The translations under genes were made by a program, and so were the position numbers. From positions 62,001 to 126,000 of the forward strand of contig CAVRMF010000029.1 of the NCBI GenBank assembly GCA_963721905.1: DNA of 64,000 bases, in the 5' to 3' direction. This stretch comes from Roseiarcus sp963721905 (GTDB taxonomy: Bacteria; Pseudomonadota; Alphaproteobacteria; Rhizobiales; Beijerinckiaceae). The notes beneath the pieces were generated by a model. It saw only the letters and a program-made list of their open reading frames with translations. It was not told the origin of the DNA and did not search any database. Position 1 is the first letter of the stretch; every line of letters starts with the position of its first letter. Positions 52,680-60,250 of the stretch are shown in pieces.

Positions 52680-53585
52680 TCAGTGAGTGAAATAGGTGTT
52701 GGTCCAGGTTCCGTTGCCTTGATAGGTCCCGCCGGTCAGCGTGGTGTAGCTAACCAGAGATTGGCCGTAGATCGGATCGGTCACCCAAAGCAGGCTGGTT
52801 GGCTCGATGCCATAGACGCCGATGAAATGGCCGCCCCCGCCGGACCATCCGATACGGATGCAGGGCGGCGTCCCGGCGTCGACCGCCGCCGACGTCGCGG
52901 CGTAGGTTGCCGCCGAGCCCTGTTCGGACGCGAGATGGCCGACAAAGGTCAACCCCTCGTCAAGATAGCCGGTGACGTTGCAGTTCGAGGAGCTGGGGTT
53001 GTTGCAGCAATCCGTCCGCCCGAGCTGCGCGTTCACCACCTGACACTGGGTGACCGTGCTGGCGCTGTTGTAATAATGGGCGACGCCGGTCGAGACCGCC
53101 GCCCAGCACCAGTTGGATTCCGTCTGCGCCGGGACGGTAAAGTTGAGCAGATGCGCCGTCGGCTGCCCCGCGAAGCCGAAAGAACATCCCTGGAAGCCCT
53201 TTCCGGCGGCCCCGGGCTGCAAGAGAACGATGGTCCAATCCACCGACGACCGGCTCAGCGTCGCTGCGTTGAAAGGATAGGCCGCGTTGCAGCCGGTATT
53301 ATCCGAATAGCATTGATCGAAAGCGGCGTTGTGCGGGATTGCGTACCAGTTATGCGCGGGGTCGCCTGACCAGCAGGGGCCATCGGCCCAATCGGCCTGA
53401 GCGAACCAGGCGAAATTCGGGTCCGGAATCGATTGCAGATTTGCGCCCACGATCTCGATCGACGATCCGGACGCGACCTCATACCAGCCGCTCTTCCGCC
53501 AGGGCTCCACGCCGCAGCCGGGATCATACCACAGGATAGCAATGTATACTGGATCCGTATAGCCGTTCTGGAACCAGAGCCCCAT
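52680..53585 (-). CDS. DUF1036-like / papain-like cysteine protease fusion
   Basis: A 301-residue protein from ATG 53585, with GGAGG 8 bases upstream. The first 75 residues resemble DUF1036 (LWFQNGYTDPVYIAILWYDP, WRKSGWYEVASG, WADGPCWSGD). The second half has a papain-like (C39/C70-type) catalytic set: Cys160 in TESNWCWAA, His253 in GGGGHFIGVYG and Asp270 in LWVTDPIYG. There are many cysteines but no signal peptide, so it is cytoplasmic or exported by another route. It sits in an apparent three-gene operon between trmD fragments. Target unknown. Confidence 0.75.
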   Translation of the reverse strand: MGLWFQNGYTDPVYIAILWYDPGCGVEPWRKSGWYEVASGSSIEIVGANLQSIPDPNFAWFAQADWADGPCWSGDPAHNWYAIPHNAAFDQCYSDNTGCNAAYPFNAATLSRSSVDWTIVLLQPGAAGKGFQGCSFGFAGQPTAHLLNFTVPAQTESNWCWAAVSTGVAHYYNSASTVTQCQVVNAQLGRTDCCNNPSSSNCNVTGYLDEGLTFVGHLASEQGSAATYAATSAAVDAGTPPCIRIGWSGGGGHFIGVYGIEPTSLLWVTDPIYGQSLVSYTTLTGGTYQGNGTWTNTYFTH

Positions 53586-53612
53586 GGAACCATCCTCCGT
53601 CGGCGCTTGAGG

Positions 53613-53900
53613 TCAGCGGGCGCCGCGTTTCTTTCCGGGTTGCGATTGCGATCCCGCCGGGAGCCTGGGACCGGCGCCTTGCGTCTCATCCGGTGGCCCG
53701 CGGCCGAGCAGCAACGCCGAAATTTTGGCGGCCATGTCGTCCCGGGACCGGATTGGAAAGGCCGAATTCGGCAGCAGGTGCAGCCAAGCCAGGGCGAAGG
53801 CCGGCGTCAGCCGTCTCGTTTTCGTTTGCGTGGGGGGCGCGGCGACGCGTTGGGCTGGCGCGCGTATGGTCCGCGGCTCGCGAGACGCCTTGGCGGGCAT
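53613..53900 (-). CDS. Small basic protein, first gene of the protease cassette
   Basis: A 95-residue product from ATG 53900, supported by GGGAGGTGGAA directly upstream. Rich in Arg, Lys, Pro and Ala (MPAKASREPRTIRAPAQRVA...), with one short hydrophobic stretch (PAFALAWLHLLPNSAF) in the middle and a basic tail (QPGKKRGAR). It ends 27 bp before the protease gene. No family recognised; much of it may be disordered. Confidence 0.55.
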   Translation of the reverse strand: MPAKASREPRTIRAPAQRVAAPPTQTKTRRLTPAFALAWLHLLPNSAFPIRSRDDMAAKISALLLGRGPPDETQGAGPRLPAGSQSQPGKKRGAR

Positions 53901-54086
53901 TTCCACCTCCCAGAAAGTTGACGCAATGATTACGATATTGCCTGGAAATTGTCCATAAGGTTGAACGCTACGGAAGCGCGGCGGCTTGTGACGGCGTCGC
54001 CTTAGTCGACAAAGCAGCCGGCGGCGGAGGCCGCAACGCCGCAAGCCGCATCCCAACTCAGAGCCTGGCCCAAAAGCCTGTGCCCT

Positions 54087-54198
54087 CGTCCTGAGGCGCC
54101 GCGAAGCGGCCTCGAAGGACGTTCCAGAGGGCGCTGTTCGGCGCCTCTTGGAGCATCCTTCGAGGCCTTTTGCGTACCGCAAAAGGCGCCTCAGGATG
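54087..54198. repeat. Pair of REP-like palindromes upstream of the protease cassette
   Basis: Hairpin 1 (54087-54121): CGTCCTGAGGCGCC...CTCGAAGGACG. Hairpin 2 (54154-54198): CATCCTTCGAGGCC, a TTTTGCG/CGCAAAA inner stem, then GGCGCCTCAGGATG. The two lie in opposite orientation 32 bp apart. The TCCTGAGG / CTTCGAGG boxes match the palindrome at 34911-34949. They occupy the 53901-54222 spacer, which otherwise shows no gene. Confidence 0.6.
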
Positions 54199-54222
54199 AG
54201 GCGTTGCTTTTGAAACAGGCTC

Positions 54223-54370
54223 TCAGTCGCGCGCCCCCTTCGGTGCAGGCTTCGCCCGTGCGAGATCCGGCCGTCTCTCCTTTGTGACCCGCGCCGATCG
54301 AGACCTCGATCAGCCCGCGCACCTCGATGATCCGTTCGTCGATCCCCTCGAAGCGCGGGCAGAGGATGAC
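54223..54370 (-). pseudogene. trmD fragment A (middle segment joined to C-terminal end)
   Basis: About 78 bp (54291-54368) matches 54835-54913 of the long trmD copy with few mismatches and reads VILCPRFEGIDERIIEVRG then LIEVSIG. Directly after it, in another frame, comes RVTKERRPDLARAKPAPKGA followed by a stop at 54223, a TrmD-like C-terminus. The segment between (YVLSGG to AEAE) is missing here and is what fragment B contains. A relic. Confidence 0.7.
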
Positions 54371-54442
54371 GAAGCGGCGGTGCTGAGAGCGCGCTGTGGA
54401 ATTGGCGACGATCCAGGGATGGCGTGAGCCGCCCTTCGAAGT

Positions 54443-55232
54443 CTACCTCTTCTTTGACCAGTCTTCGGGAAGGCGATCTTCGCGAGGCGGGGCGGCTCCG
54501 CGGGCGCGCGACATGATCTCGTCGAACGCTTTGAAGTCTGCACGCGCGGCGCGAGCGGAGAAATACTCGGGCCTCCTCTCCCTTGTGATCCGCTCGGCCT
54601 CCGCGCGCCGCCATTCGGCGATCTTGGCGTGGTCGCCCGAGAGCAGCACCTCCGGAATCGCGCGACCCTCCCATACACGAGGGCGCGTATAGTGCGGATA
54701 TTCGAGCAGGCCGGACTCAAAACTCTCTTCCTCGCCCGAGGCGTCCTTGCCCATCACGCCGGGGATGAGCCGCACGCAGGCGTCGAGGATCGCCAGCGCC
54801 GCAATCTCCCCGCCCGAGAGCACGTAATCGCCGATCGAGACCTCGATCAGCCCGCGCGCCTCGATAATCCGTTCGTCGACGCCCTCGAAGCGCGGGCAGA
54901 GGATGATGAGTTCCCGGCCCCGCCGCCCATTCGCGCGCCTCAGCCTGGGCAAAGGGCTTGCCGCGCGGGCTCATGAGGAGGCGGGGGCGCGGATCGTTGG
55001 GCGGGGCCGCGGCGTCGAGGCTCGCAGCGATAACGTCGGCGCGCATCACCATGCCGGGGCCCCCGCCCGCCGGCGTGTCGTCGACCGCGCGATGGCGCCC
55101 GATCCCATGCTCGCGAATGTCGCGCGCCTCGAGTAACCAGAGGCCCTTCGCCAGCGCCTCCCCCGCCAGCGACTGTCCGAGCGGACCGGGAAACATGGCG
55201 GGAAATAGCGTCAGGACGGTTGCGGAGAACAT
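54443..55232 (-). pseudogene. trmD: tRNA (guanine-N1)-methyltransferase gene, frameshifted
   Basis: TrmD makes m1G37 in tRNA and is normally essential. The N-terminal frame from ATG 55232 reads MFSATVLTLFPAMFPGPLGQ, DDTPAGGGPGMVMRADV and LLMSPRGKPFAQAEAREW; the C-terminal frame to 54443 reads LIILCPRFEGVDERIIEARG, the knot motif SIGDYVLSGGEIAALAI and IPEVLLSGDHAKIAEWRR. One extra base near 54909-54915 (in CCGGGAACTC) separates them; removing it restores one protein of about 262 residues. Either a sequencing error or a real lesion. The tail after ITRERRP is unusually long. rplS, expected next, is absent. Confidence 0.88.
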
Positions 55233-55308
55233 GGGTGCGACGCATAGCGCGTCTCGGGCTTCGCTGTCATGAGCGAGGGGCGAACCGCTCGGCTGACGGG
55301 GCCTTCGC

Positions 55309-55466
55309 CACCTGTTATCTCCCTGATAACCGCGAATTGTCTCCCTGTTGACGTCCTGTTCCACGATCCGCGCGTTTTTCGGTCAAGGTCTTGGAATTCA
55401 AGGTGTTTTCCAAACAAAACGCGGTTGGAGACGCAAAATTCCCCCTGTTTTCTCCCTGCTAGCAGG
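55309..55466 (-). repeat. Dispersed repeat family A, copy 2 (CAGGGA element)
   Basis: On the minus strand: AGCAGGGAGAAAACAGGGGG near the start, a GTTTTGTTTGGAAAACACC middle, and AACAGGGAGACAATTCGCGG followed by TTATCAGGGAGATAACAGG at the end. TCCCTG motifs lie at 55320-55325, 55342-55347 and 55453-55458 on the plus strand. Order and spacing match copy 1 at 21259-21420. It occupies most of the 55233-55541 spacer between petA and trmD; no gene is seen there. Confidence 0.7.
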
Positions 55467-55541
55467 ACCCCCAAACGCCGGGAGCTCGCCTTTCATGGAT
55501 GAAGACGCCGAGGGCGATCGCGCGCCCCGGCCGCGGCGTCG

Positions 55542-56201
55542 TCACACCTGCAGGATCGAATTGAAGTCGTAAGTCTGGCCCGGCGGGTTTGCGCCGACCC
55601 GCAGCGTCTTCTCGTCGGGGAAGAAATTGGGCGGCACCGGCAGGTTGTAGGGCGCGGGCACGTTCTGGAACACCCGGCCCGCCAGATCGTATTTCGAGCC
55701 GTGGCAAGGGCAGAAGAAGCCGCCCGGCCAGTTCGGCGCCGGATCGGTCGGGTCGGGCTTGGGGTCGAACAGCGGCACGCAGCCGAGATGCGTGCAGACG
55801 CCGACCAGCACCAGGAATTCAGGCTTGATCGAGCGGTGCCAGTTCTTGGCGTATTCCGGCTGCTGCCAGTTGTCGGAATCCGGGTCGCGCAGTTGCGACA
55901 GAAGCTTGGGGTCCTGTAACTCCTTCAGCGACTCCGGGGTGCGGCGGACGACGAAGACCGGCCGGGCGGCCCATAGCGTCACCACCCGCTGTCCCTCCTG
56001 GATCTGCGACACGTCGATGTCGACCGGCCCGGCCGCCGCGATCGTCGCCGCGTCCGGGTTCATCTGGTCGATGAATGGCCAGATGCTGATGGCGGCCCCG
56101 ACCGCCACGACCGATCCGGTCACGAGATAGAGCATATCGCGGCGCGAGGGCGGCTCGATCGGCGTCGTGTCGGCGGTCGTATCCGATGGAATGTGCGTCA
56201 T
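55542..56201 (-). CDS. petA: Ubiquinol-cytochrome c reductase Rieske iron-sulfur subunit
   Basis: Rieske protein of the cytochrome bc1 complex, passing electrons from ubiquinol to cytochrome c1. The 219-residue product has an N-terminal Tat-like/membrane anchor (SRRDMLYLVTGSVVAVGAAI) and the 2Fe-2S ligands in CTHLGC and CPCHGS, with the lineage-typical PNWPGGFF insert. Length normal. Normally petA leads petB and petC; here neither follows, and it is placed between rimM and trmD. Confidence 0.95.
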   Translation of the reverse strand: MTHIPSDTTADTTPIEPPSRRDMLYLVTGSVVAVGAAISIWPFIDQMNPDAATIAAAGPVDIDVSQIQEGQRVVTLWAARPVFVVRRTPESLKELQDPKLLSQLRDPDSDNWQQPEYAKNWHRSIKPEFLVLVGVCTHLGCVPLFDPKPDPTDPAPNWPGGFFCPCHGSKYDLAGRVFQNVPAPYNLPVPPNFFPDEKTLRVGANPPGQTYDFNSILQV

Positions 56202-56270
56202 CTACCCTCCAGCTTGCGCCTCTGTTTGCGCCGCTATTTAGGATGCGGGTAGCGGCGGCGTCGAGCGAAT

Positions 56271-56801
56271 TTATGGCGCGTCCGGCTCGCCCGCAATCTC
56301 GGCAGGCCGTTCGATCACGATCCGCCCGCCTTCGAAGTCGATCGTCGGTGCGACGACCCTGGTAAACGGCATGAGCAGGGTTTCGCCGCCGCCCTCAGGC
56401 GCAATCTCCAGAATGTCGCCCGCGCCGTAATTGCTCACCTGCGCGACGCGGCCGAGCCGTTCGCCCGTCGCGCATACCGCATCGAGGCCGACAAGGTCGG
56501 CGTAATAATATTCCCCCTCGCCCGGCGGCGGCAGCCGGTCGCGGCGGGCGAATATCTCGACCCCGGTCAGCGACGCCGCGGCTTCGCGCGTCTCGACGCC
56601 CTCAACCTTGACGACGAGCATATCGTCCTTCAGCGCGCGCAGGCGCTCGAACGCGAAAACGCGCACGGATCTTGCATCGGCGAGCGGCCCATAGGCGCCG
56701 ATCGCCTTCGGATCGCCGGTGAAGGATTTGACCCGGATCTCGCCGCGCACCCCCTGCGGCGCGCCGAATACGCCGACGAGCACGAGGCGGTCCGGGCGCA
56801 T
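56271..56801 (-). CDS. rimM: 16S rRNA processing protein RimM
   Basis: Assists maturation of the 30S head, binding S19. 176 residues with the N-terminal barrel (LVLVGVFGAPQGVRGEIRVK and SFTGDP), LKDDMLVVKVEGVETREAA, and PRC-barrel segment GEYYYADLVGLDA. It begins 14 bp after rpsP, the expected order, and is followed by petA rather than trmD. Confidence 0.95.
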   Translation of the reverse strand: MRPDRLVLVGVFGAPQGVRGEIRVKSFTGDPKAIGAYGPLADARSVRVFAFERLRALKDDMLVVKVEGVETREAAASLTGVEIFARRDRLPPPGEGEYYYADLVGLDAVCATGERLGRVAQVSNYGAGDILEIAPEGGGETLLMPFTRVVAPTIDFEGGRIVIERPAEIAGEPDAP

Positions 56802-56815
56802 GGCGTTGGCCGTCG

Positions 56816-57181
56816 TCAGGCGGGCGCGGACGCAGCGGCGGCCTTGGAGGCGGCCGCTTCGGCGGCGGCGGCGCGCTCCTGCGCCTTCTTCCTCGGCTTG
56901 GCCTTCTCCGGGTTCATGTGCGTTTCGCGCTTGGCGAGCCCAAGGCTGTCGAGCAGGCGCAGCACGCGGTCGGTCGGCTGGGCGCCCTTGGCGAGCCAGG
57001 CCTTGGCCTTCTCCTGGTCGAGCACGAGCCGGCTCGCGTCCTCCTTGGCTTTCAGCGGATCGAAAGTGCCGATCTTCTCGACGAAGCGTCCATCGCGCGG
57101 CATGCGCGCGTCGGCGACGACGATGCGATAGAACGGGCGCTTCTTCGCGCCCCCGCGCGACAGGCGGATTTTGAGGGACAT
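56816..57181 (-). CDS. rpsP: 30S ribosomal protein S16
   Basis: A 121-residue S16, starting MSLKIRLSRGGAKKRPFYRI, then VVADARMPRDGRFVEKIGTF and AWLAKGAQPTDRVLRLLDSL. The C-terminal tail rich in Ala, Lys and Glu (about 35 residues) is an extension often seen in alphaproteobacteria. Lies between ffh and rimM as usual; the ffh-rpsP spacer contains repeat family B. Confidence 0.97.
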   Translation of the reverse strand: MSLKIRLSRGGAKKRPFYRIVVADARMPRDGRFVEKIGTFDPLKAKEDASRLVLDQEKAKAWLAKGAQPTDRVLRLLDSLGLAKRETHMNPEKAKPRKKAQERAAAAEAAASKAAAASAPA

Positions 57182-57250
57182 GAGGCTTTCCTTTCAGTGT
57201 CGGTGTTGGGTCGGTTTGAGTTTCAAATCAACTTACGCAGTTGGCGCCCG

Positions 57251-57413
57251 TTCCCCCCTTGCGGGAGAAGGTGGCCCTATAGGGCGTCGAAAGACGCCCG
57301 TTTTTCGACGGGCTATGGGGCCGGATGAGGGGTGCGGCGCGATAGCGCCGAGATTCAGCGCGCCTTGCGGCGCGGACCCCTTACCCCTAACCGCCCTCCC
57401 GCAAGGGGAGAGG
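57251..57413. repeat. Dispersed repeat family B, copy 2 (between ffh and rpsP)
   Basis: TTCCCCCCTTGCGGGAGAAG, then GTGGCC, an internal GTCGAAAGACGCCCGTTTTT hairpin half, CCGGATGAGGGG, GGACCCCTTACCCC and a closing CCCTCCCGCAAGGGGAGAGG. The same block order appears at 4874-5043. Both copies lie in spacers within minus-strand operons and in the same orientation. Confidence 0.75.
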
Positions 57414-57432
57414 TGAATCGCAATGTGGTCCC

Positions 57433-59001
57433 TCACTTCTTCTTCCCGAACGGGTTGAACCCGCCTCCCAGGCCGGGCAGCTTCGGCCCCGACCCGAGGC
57501 CTGGGAATTGCGGCGGCAGGTTGAACGCGCCGGACGGCGGGGCGACGGGGATGCCGGGCGGTCCCGAGGGACCCCTAAGCGGCGGCCCGCCCCTGCCCAT
57601 CTCGCGCTGCATGGCCTCGATCTGCTCGGGCGTCGGCATCGGCATGCCCCCGCCCATCCCCATCATCTGCCCGAGCTTGCCCATCATGCCGCGCTTGGCG
57701 TTCGGCCCGCCCATCATCTTCATCATGTCGGCCATCTGCCGGTGCTGCTTCAAGAGCCGGTTGACTTGCTCCACGTTGACGCCGGAGCCTGCGGCGATGC
57801 GCTTCTTGCGCGAGGCCTTCAGAAGATCGGGATTGCGCCGTTCGAGCGGGGTCATCGACGAAATGATCGCGCGCTGGCGTTTGACGAAACTGTCGTCGAG
57901 ATTGGCCGAGTTGAGCTGATCCTTGATCTTGGCGACGCCGGGCAGCATGCCCATGATGCCGCCCATGCCGCCCAGCTTCTCGATCTGCGCGAGCTGTTCG
58001 GAGAGGTCGTTCAGGTCGAAGACGCCTTTTCGCATCTTCTCGGCCATCTTGGCCGCTTGCGCCGCGTCGATCGACTGCGCCGCTTTCTCGACCAGCGTGA
58101 CGATGTCGCCCATACCCAAAATTCGGTCGGCGAGACGCGCGGGATGGAAATCCTCAATCGCGTCCATCTTCTCGCCGACGCCCAAGAGCTTGATCGGCTT
58201 GCCGGTGATCGCGCGCATCGAAAGGGCCGCGCCGCCGCGCCCGTCGCCGTCCATGCGGGTCAGCACGATGCCGGTGAGGCCCACACGCTCATTGAATTCC
58301 CGCGCGAGATTGACCGCGTCCTGGCCGGTCAACGCGTCGGCGACGAGCAGCACTTCATGCGGGCGGGCGGCGTCGCGGATCTGCACCATCTCCGCCATCA
58401 GCGGCTCGTCGATATGGGTGCGGCCGGCGGTGTCGAGCAGCACAACGTCGTAGCCCTGCAGGCGCGCGGCCTGCTCGGCGCGCCTGGCGATATCGACCGG
58501 GTCCTGGCCCGGAATGATCGGCAGCGTGTCGACGCCGACTTGGCTCCCGAGGACCGCGAGCTGCTCCTGCGCGGCCGGGCGCTTCACGTCGAGCGAGGCC
58601 ATCAGCACTTTGCGCCTGTCGCGCTCGGCGAGGCGCTTGGCGATCTTGGCGGTGGTGGTGGTCTTGCCCGCGCCCTGCAAGCCGACCAGCATGATCGCGA
58701 CCGGCGCCGGGGCGTTGAGGTCGATCGCCTGGGATTCGCCCCCGAGCGTCTCGATGAGCGCGTCGTGGACGATCTTGACCACCATCTGGCCGGGCTTGAC
58801 CGACTTGACGACGGCGGCGCCGATCGCCTTGGTGCGCGCCCGATCGACGAACGAGCGCACGACCTCGAGCGCGACGTCGGCTTCGAGCAGCGCCCGCCTC
58901 ACCTCGCGCATCGCGGCGTTGACGTCCTCCTCCGAGAGAGCGCCGCGGCCGGTCAGCTTGTCCAATATGCCGGAGAGCTTTTCGGACAGGCTCTCGAACA
59001 T
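57433..59001 (-). CDS. ffh: Signal recognition particle protein Ffh
   Basis: GTPase subunit of SRP that delivers membrane proteins to FtsY. 522 residues: N domain, then G domain with GLQGAGKTTTTAKIA, DVKRPAAQEQL, LDTAGRTHIDEPLM and GGAALSMRAITGKPI, and a methionine-rich M domain (RQMADMMKMMGG, MMGKLGQMMGMGGGMPMP). The C-terminal tail is Pro/Gly-rich and ends FNPFGKKK. First gene of the ffh-rpsP-rimM block. Confidence 0.97.
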   Translation of the reverse strand: MFESLSEKLSGILDKLTGRGALSEEDVNAAMREVRRALLEADVALEVVRSFVDRARTKAIGAAVVKSVKPGQMVVKIVHDALIETLGGESQAIDLNAPAPVAIMLVGLQGAGKTTTTAKIAKRLAERDRRKVLMASLDVKRPAAQEQLAVLGSQVGVDTLPIIPGQDPVDIARRAEQAARLQGYDVVLLDTAGRTHIDEPLMAEMVQIRDAARPHEVLLVADALTGQDAVNLAREFNERVGLTGIVLTRMDGDGRGGAALSMRAITGKPIKLLGVGEKMDAIEDFHPARLADRILGMGDIVTLVEKAAQSIDAAQAAKMAEKMRKGVFDLNDLSEQLAQIEKLGGMGGIMGMLPGVAKIKDQLNSANLDDSFVKRQRAIISSMTPLERRNPDLLKASRKKRIAAGSGVNVEQVNRLLKQHRQMADMMKMMGGPNAKRGMMGKLGQMMGMGGGMPMPTPEQIEAMQREMGRGGPPLRGPSGPPGIPVAPPSGAFNLPPQFPGLGSGPKLPGLGGGFNPFGKKK

Positions 59002-59030
59002 GGGTTGCTCCTGTTCAGACTACGGATGAC

Positions 59031-59106
59031 GGACGACAGACGACAGATATCGTTGCCGCCTTCACTTTCCGCTCATTCGTTCTCTGTTCTCCGTCGTCTG
59101 TCGTCC
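59031..59106. repeat. Perfect inverted repeat upstream of ffh
   Basis: GGACGACAGACGAC at 59031-59044 and its exact complement GTCGTCTGTCGTCC at 59093-59106, 48 bp apart, 30 bp upstream of the ffh start. Paired, they would make a 14-bp stem in the ffh 5' leader. Confidence 0.6.
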
Positions 59107-59280
59107 GAAACCAACACCAATCGCGCCCGGGGGCGCGACGCGCTGCCGGACGGGGACCGCCGATCTCGGAGGGTCGGACGGCTTGATCGACGAGGCTGGA
59201 ACCTGACGAGAGCGTAGCTTTTAGGCGCGCGACCGCTGGAATGTCAAACCCATGGGCGAGCGCTCGCGTCCCTCGCGCGC

Positions 59281-59751
59281 TCACGCCCCCTCGATTTCCA
59301 GGTGAAACCTGAGCGCCGCCCAGACGCCAAGAGCGATGAAGATCAGCAGCACGACGGCCTGGGTCACGACGAACGGCGGCTCGGATTGCGTCGGCGCCAA
59401 TGCCTTGAGGAACGGCAGCTTCATGAAAGCCTGCACGACCCCGACGAAGACATTCAGATAAAGCGCCGCGACCGCAGAGCCGACAAAGATCCAGCGCCAT
59501 GCTCCGACGAGGTGAAATCCGTAATAGGCGGCGACGGCCACCGCCAGGAGGACGAGCGAAATCACGCCGACCGCGCGGGGCGGGTCGAAGCCGAACGGCG
59601 GCAAAGGGAAGCCGGTCAGGCTAGTGAGGATCGTTGTGACGAGAAAAATCGCGGTCCAAGCGCGGGAGAAACTTCCGGCCAGCAGGCCGTACAGGAACAC
59701 CAGTCCGGAAAGAATGCCGATCAGGCTCAGGATGACATGGATCTGAAGCAT
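59281..59751 (-). CDS. Small polytopic membrane protein of unknown function
   Basis: From the ATG at 59751 (MLQIHVILSLIGILSGLVFL) the product is 156 residues with about five hydrophobic segments: GLVFLYGLLAG, AWTAIFLVTTILTSLTGF, VGVISLVLLAVAVAAYYGF, WIFVGSAVAALYLNVFVGVV and VVLLIFIALGVWAAL. GAGGGAG lies upstream. No family named with confidence. The 59002-59280 spacer to ffh shows no other gene. Confidence 0.75.
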   Translation of the reverse strand: MLQIHVILSLIGILSGLVFLYGLLAGSFSRAWTAIFLVTTILTSLTGFPLPPFGFDPPRAVGVISLVLLAVAVAAYYGFHLVGAWRWIFVGSAVAALYLNVFVGVVQAFMKLPFLKALAPTQSEPPFVVTQAVVLLIFIALGVWAALRFHLEIEGA

Positions 59752-59952
59752 CGCGGAACGCTCCCTCAAGCGGTTCGCGCAATGATGGTCGTTTCGTTAG
59801 ATCCTCTCCAGTGGAATTTTTGTGTGCCCTCGTCAGCCCGGCGCGCCGGCGACCCGCGCGGGGGCGCTGAACACCCCTGAATCCGGACTGCCCCGTCCGC
59901 AAGAGGACGCCGGCCGCAGCCGGCGTCAGCATCCAGGACAAAAGCGCGGAAA

Positions 59953-59989
59953 CCAGAGCGCCCGGGCGAGGAGCCTGGGCGCTCTGGTC
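59953..59989 (-). terminator. Hairpin terminator after the PEP-CTERM mini-gene
   Basis: A 16-bp stem ACCAGAGCGCCCGGGC / GCCTGGGCGCTCTGGT, one mismatch, loop GAGGA. On the minus strand it is followed by TTTCCGCGCTTTT. It lies 20 bp beyond the stop of the mini-gene, so it fits an intrinsic terminator. Confidence 0.7.
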
Positions 59990-60009
59990 TGGCGCGATGG
60001 GCAGTGCAC

Positions 60010-60174
60010 CTAGTCTTCGATCTCGATGGACTTCTTTGACCGGCGCCGGCCGAGGAAGCCTGAGCCCGCGACACCGGCCAGCACCAGCGCCCAAGCCGCC
60101 GGTTCCGAAACTGATGAGGTCAAGAGCCCGGCCACCCCGGCGCCAGCAACAGCCATAATCAGGACGTGCTTCAT
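60010..60174 (-). CDS. 54-residue PEP-CTERM-type mini-protein
   Basis: Translation from ATG 60174 (GGAG 9 bases upstream) gives MKHVLIMAVAGAGVAGLLTS, then SVSEPAAWALVLAGVAGSG, FLGRRRSKKSIEIED and a stop. That is a signal-peptide-like N-terminus joined almost directly to a PEP-CTERM-like tag (SEPAAW, a glycine-rich helix, then RRR), with no mature domain. It could be a very short exosortase substrate or simply a two-helix membrane peptide. It has its own terminator and a palindrome-rich upstream region, both arguing that it is a real gene. Confidence 0.65.
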   Translation of the reverse strand: MKHVLIMAVAGAGVAGLLTSSVSEPAAWALVLAGVAGSGFLGRRRSKKSIEIED

Positions 60175-60250
60175 AAGGGAGCACTCCATCCAGTACGATG
60201 GCGTTCCGAAACCCCTCGGCCGCCTTCTTCACAGGACACATTTAACAATA

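Noticed and set aside
54383..54442. Additional trmD homology between fragment A and the long trmD copy
   Set aside because: This 60-bp piece does not match TrmD in any frame; its best reading (GSRHPWIVANSTARSQHRR) is unrelated and too short to assign.
57508..59217. 569-codon plus-strand frame
   Set aside because: Antisense to ffh, which is certain from its GTPase and M-domain motifs.
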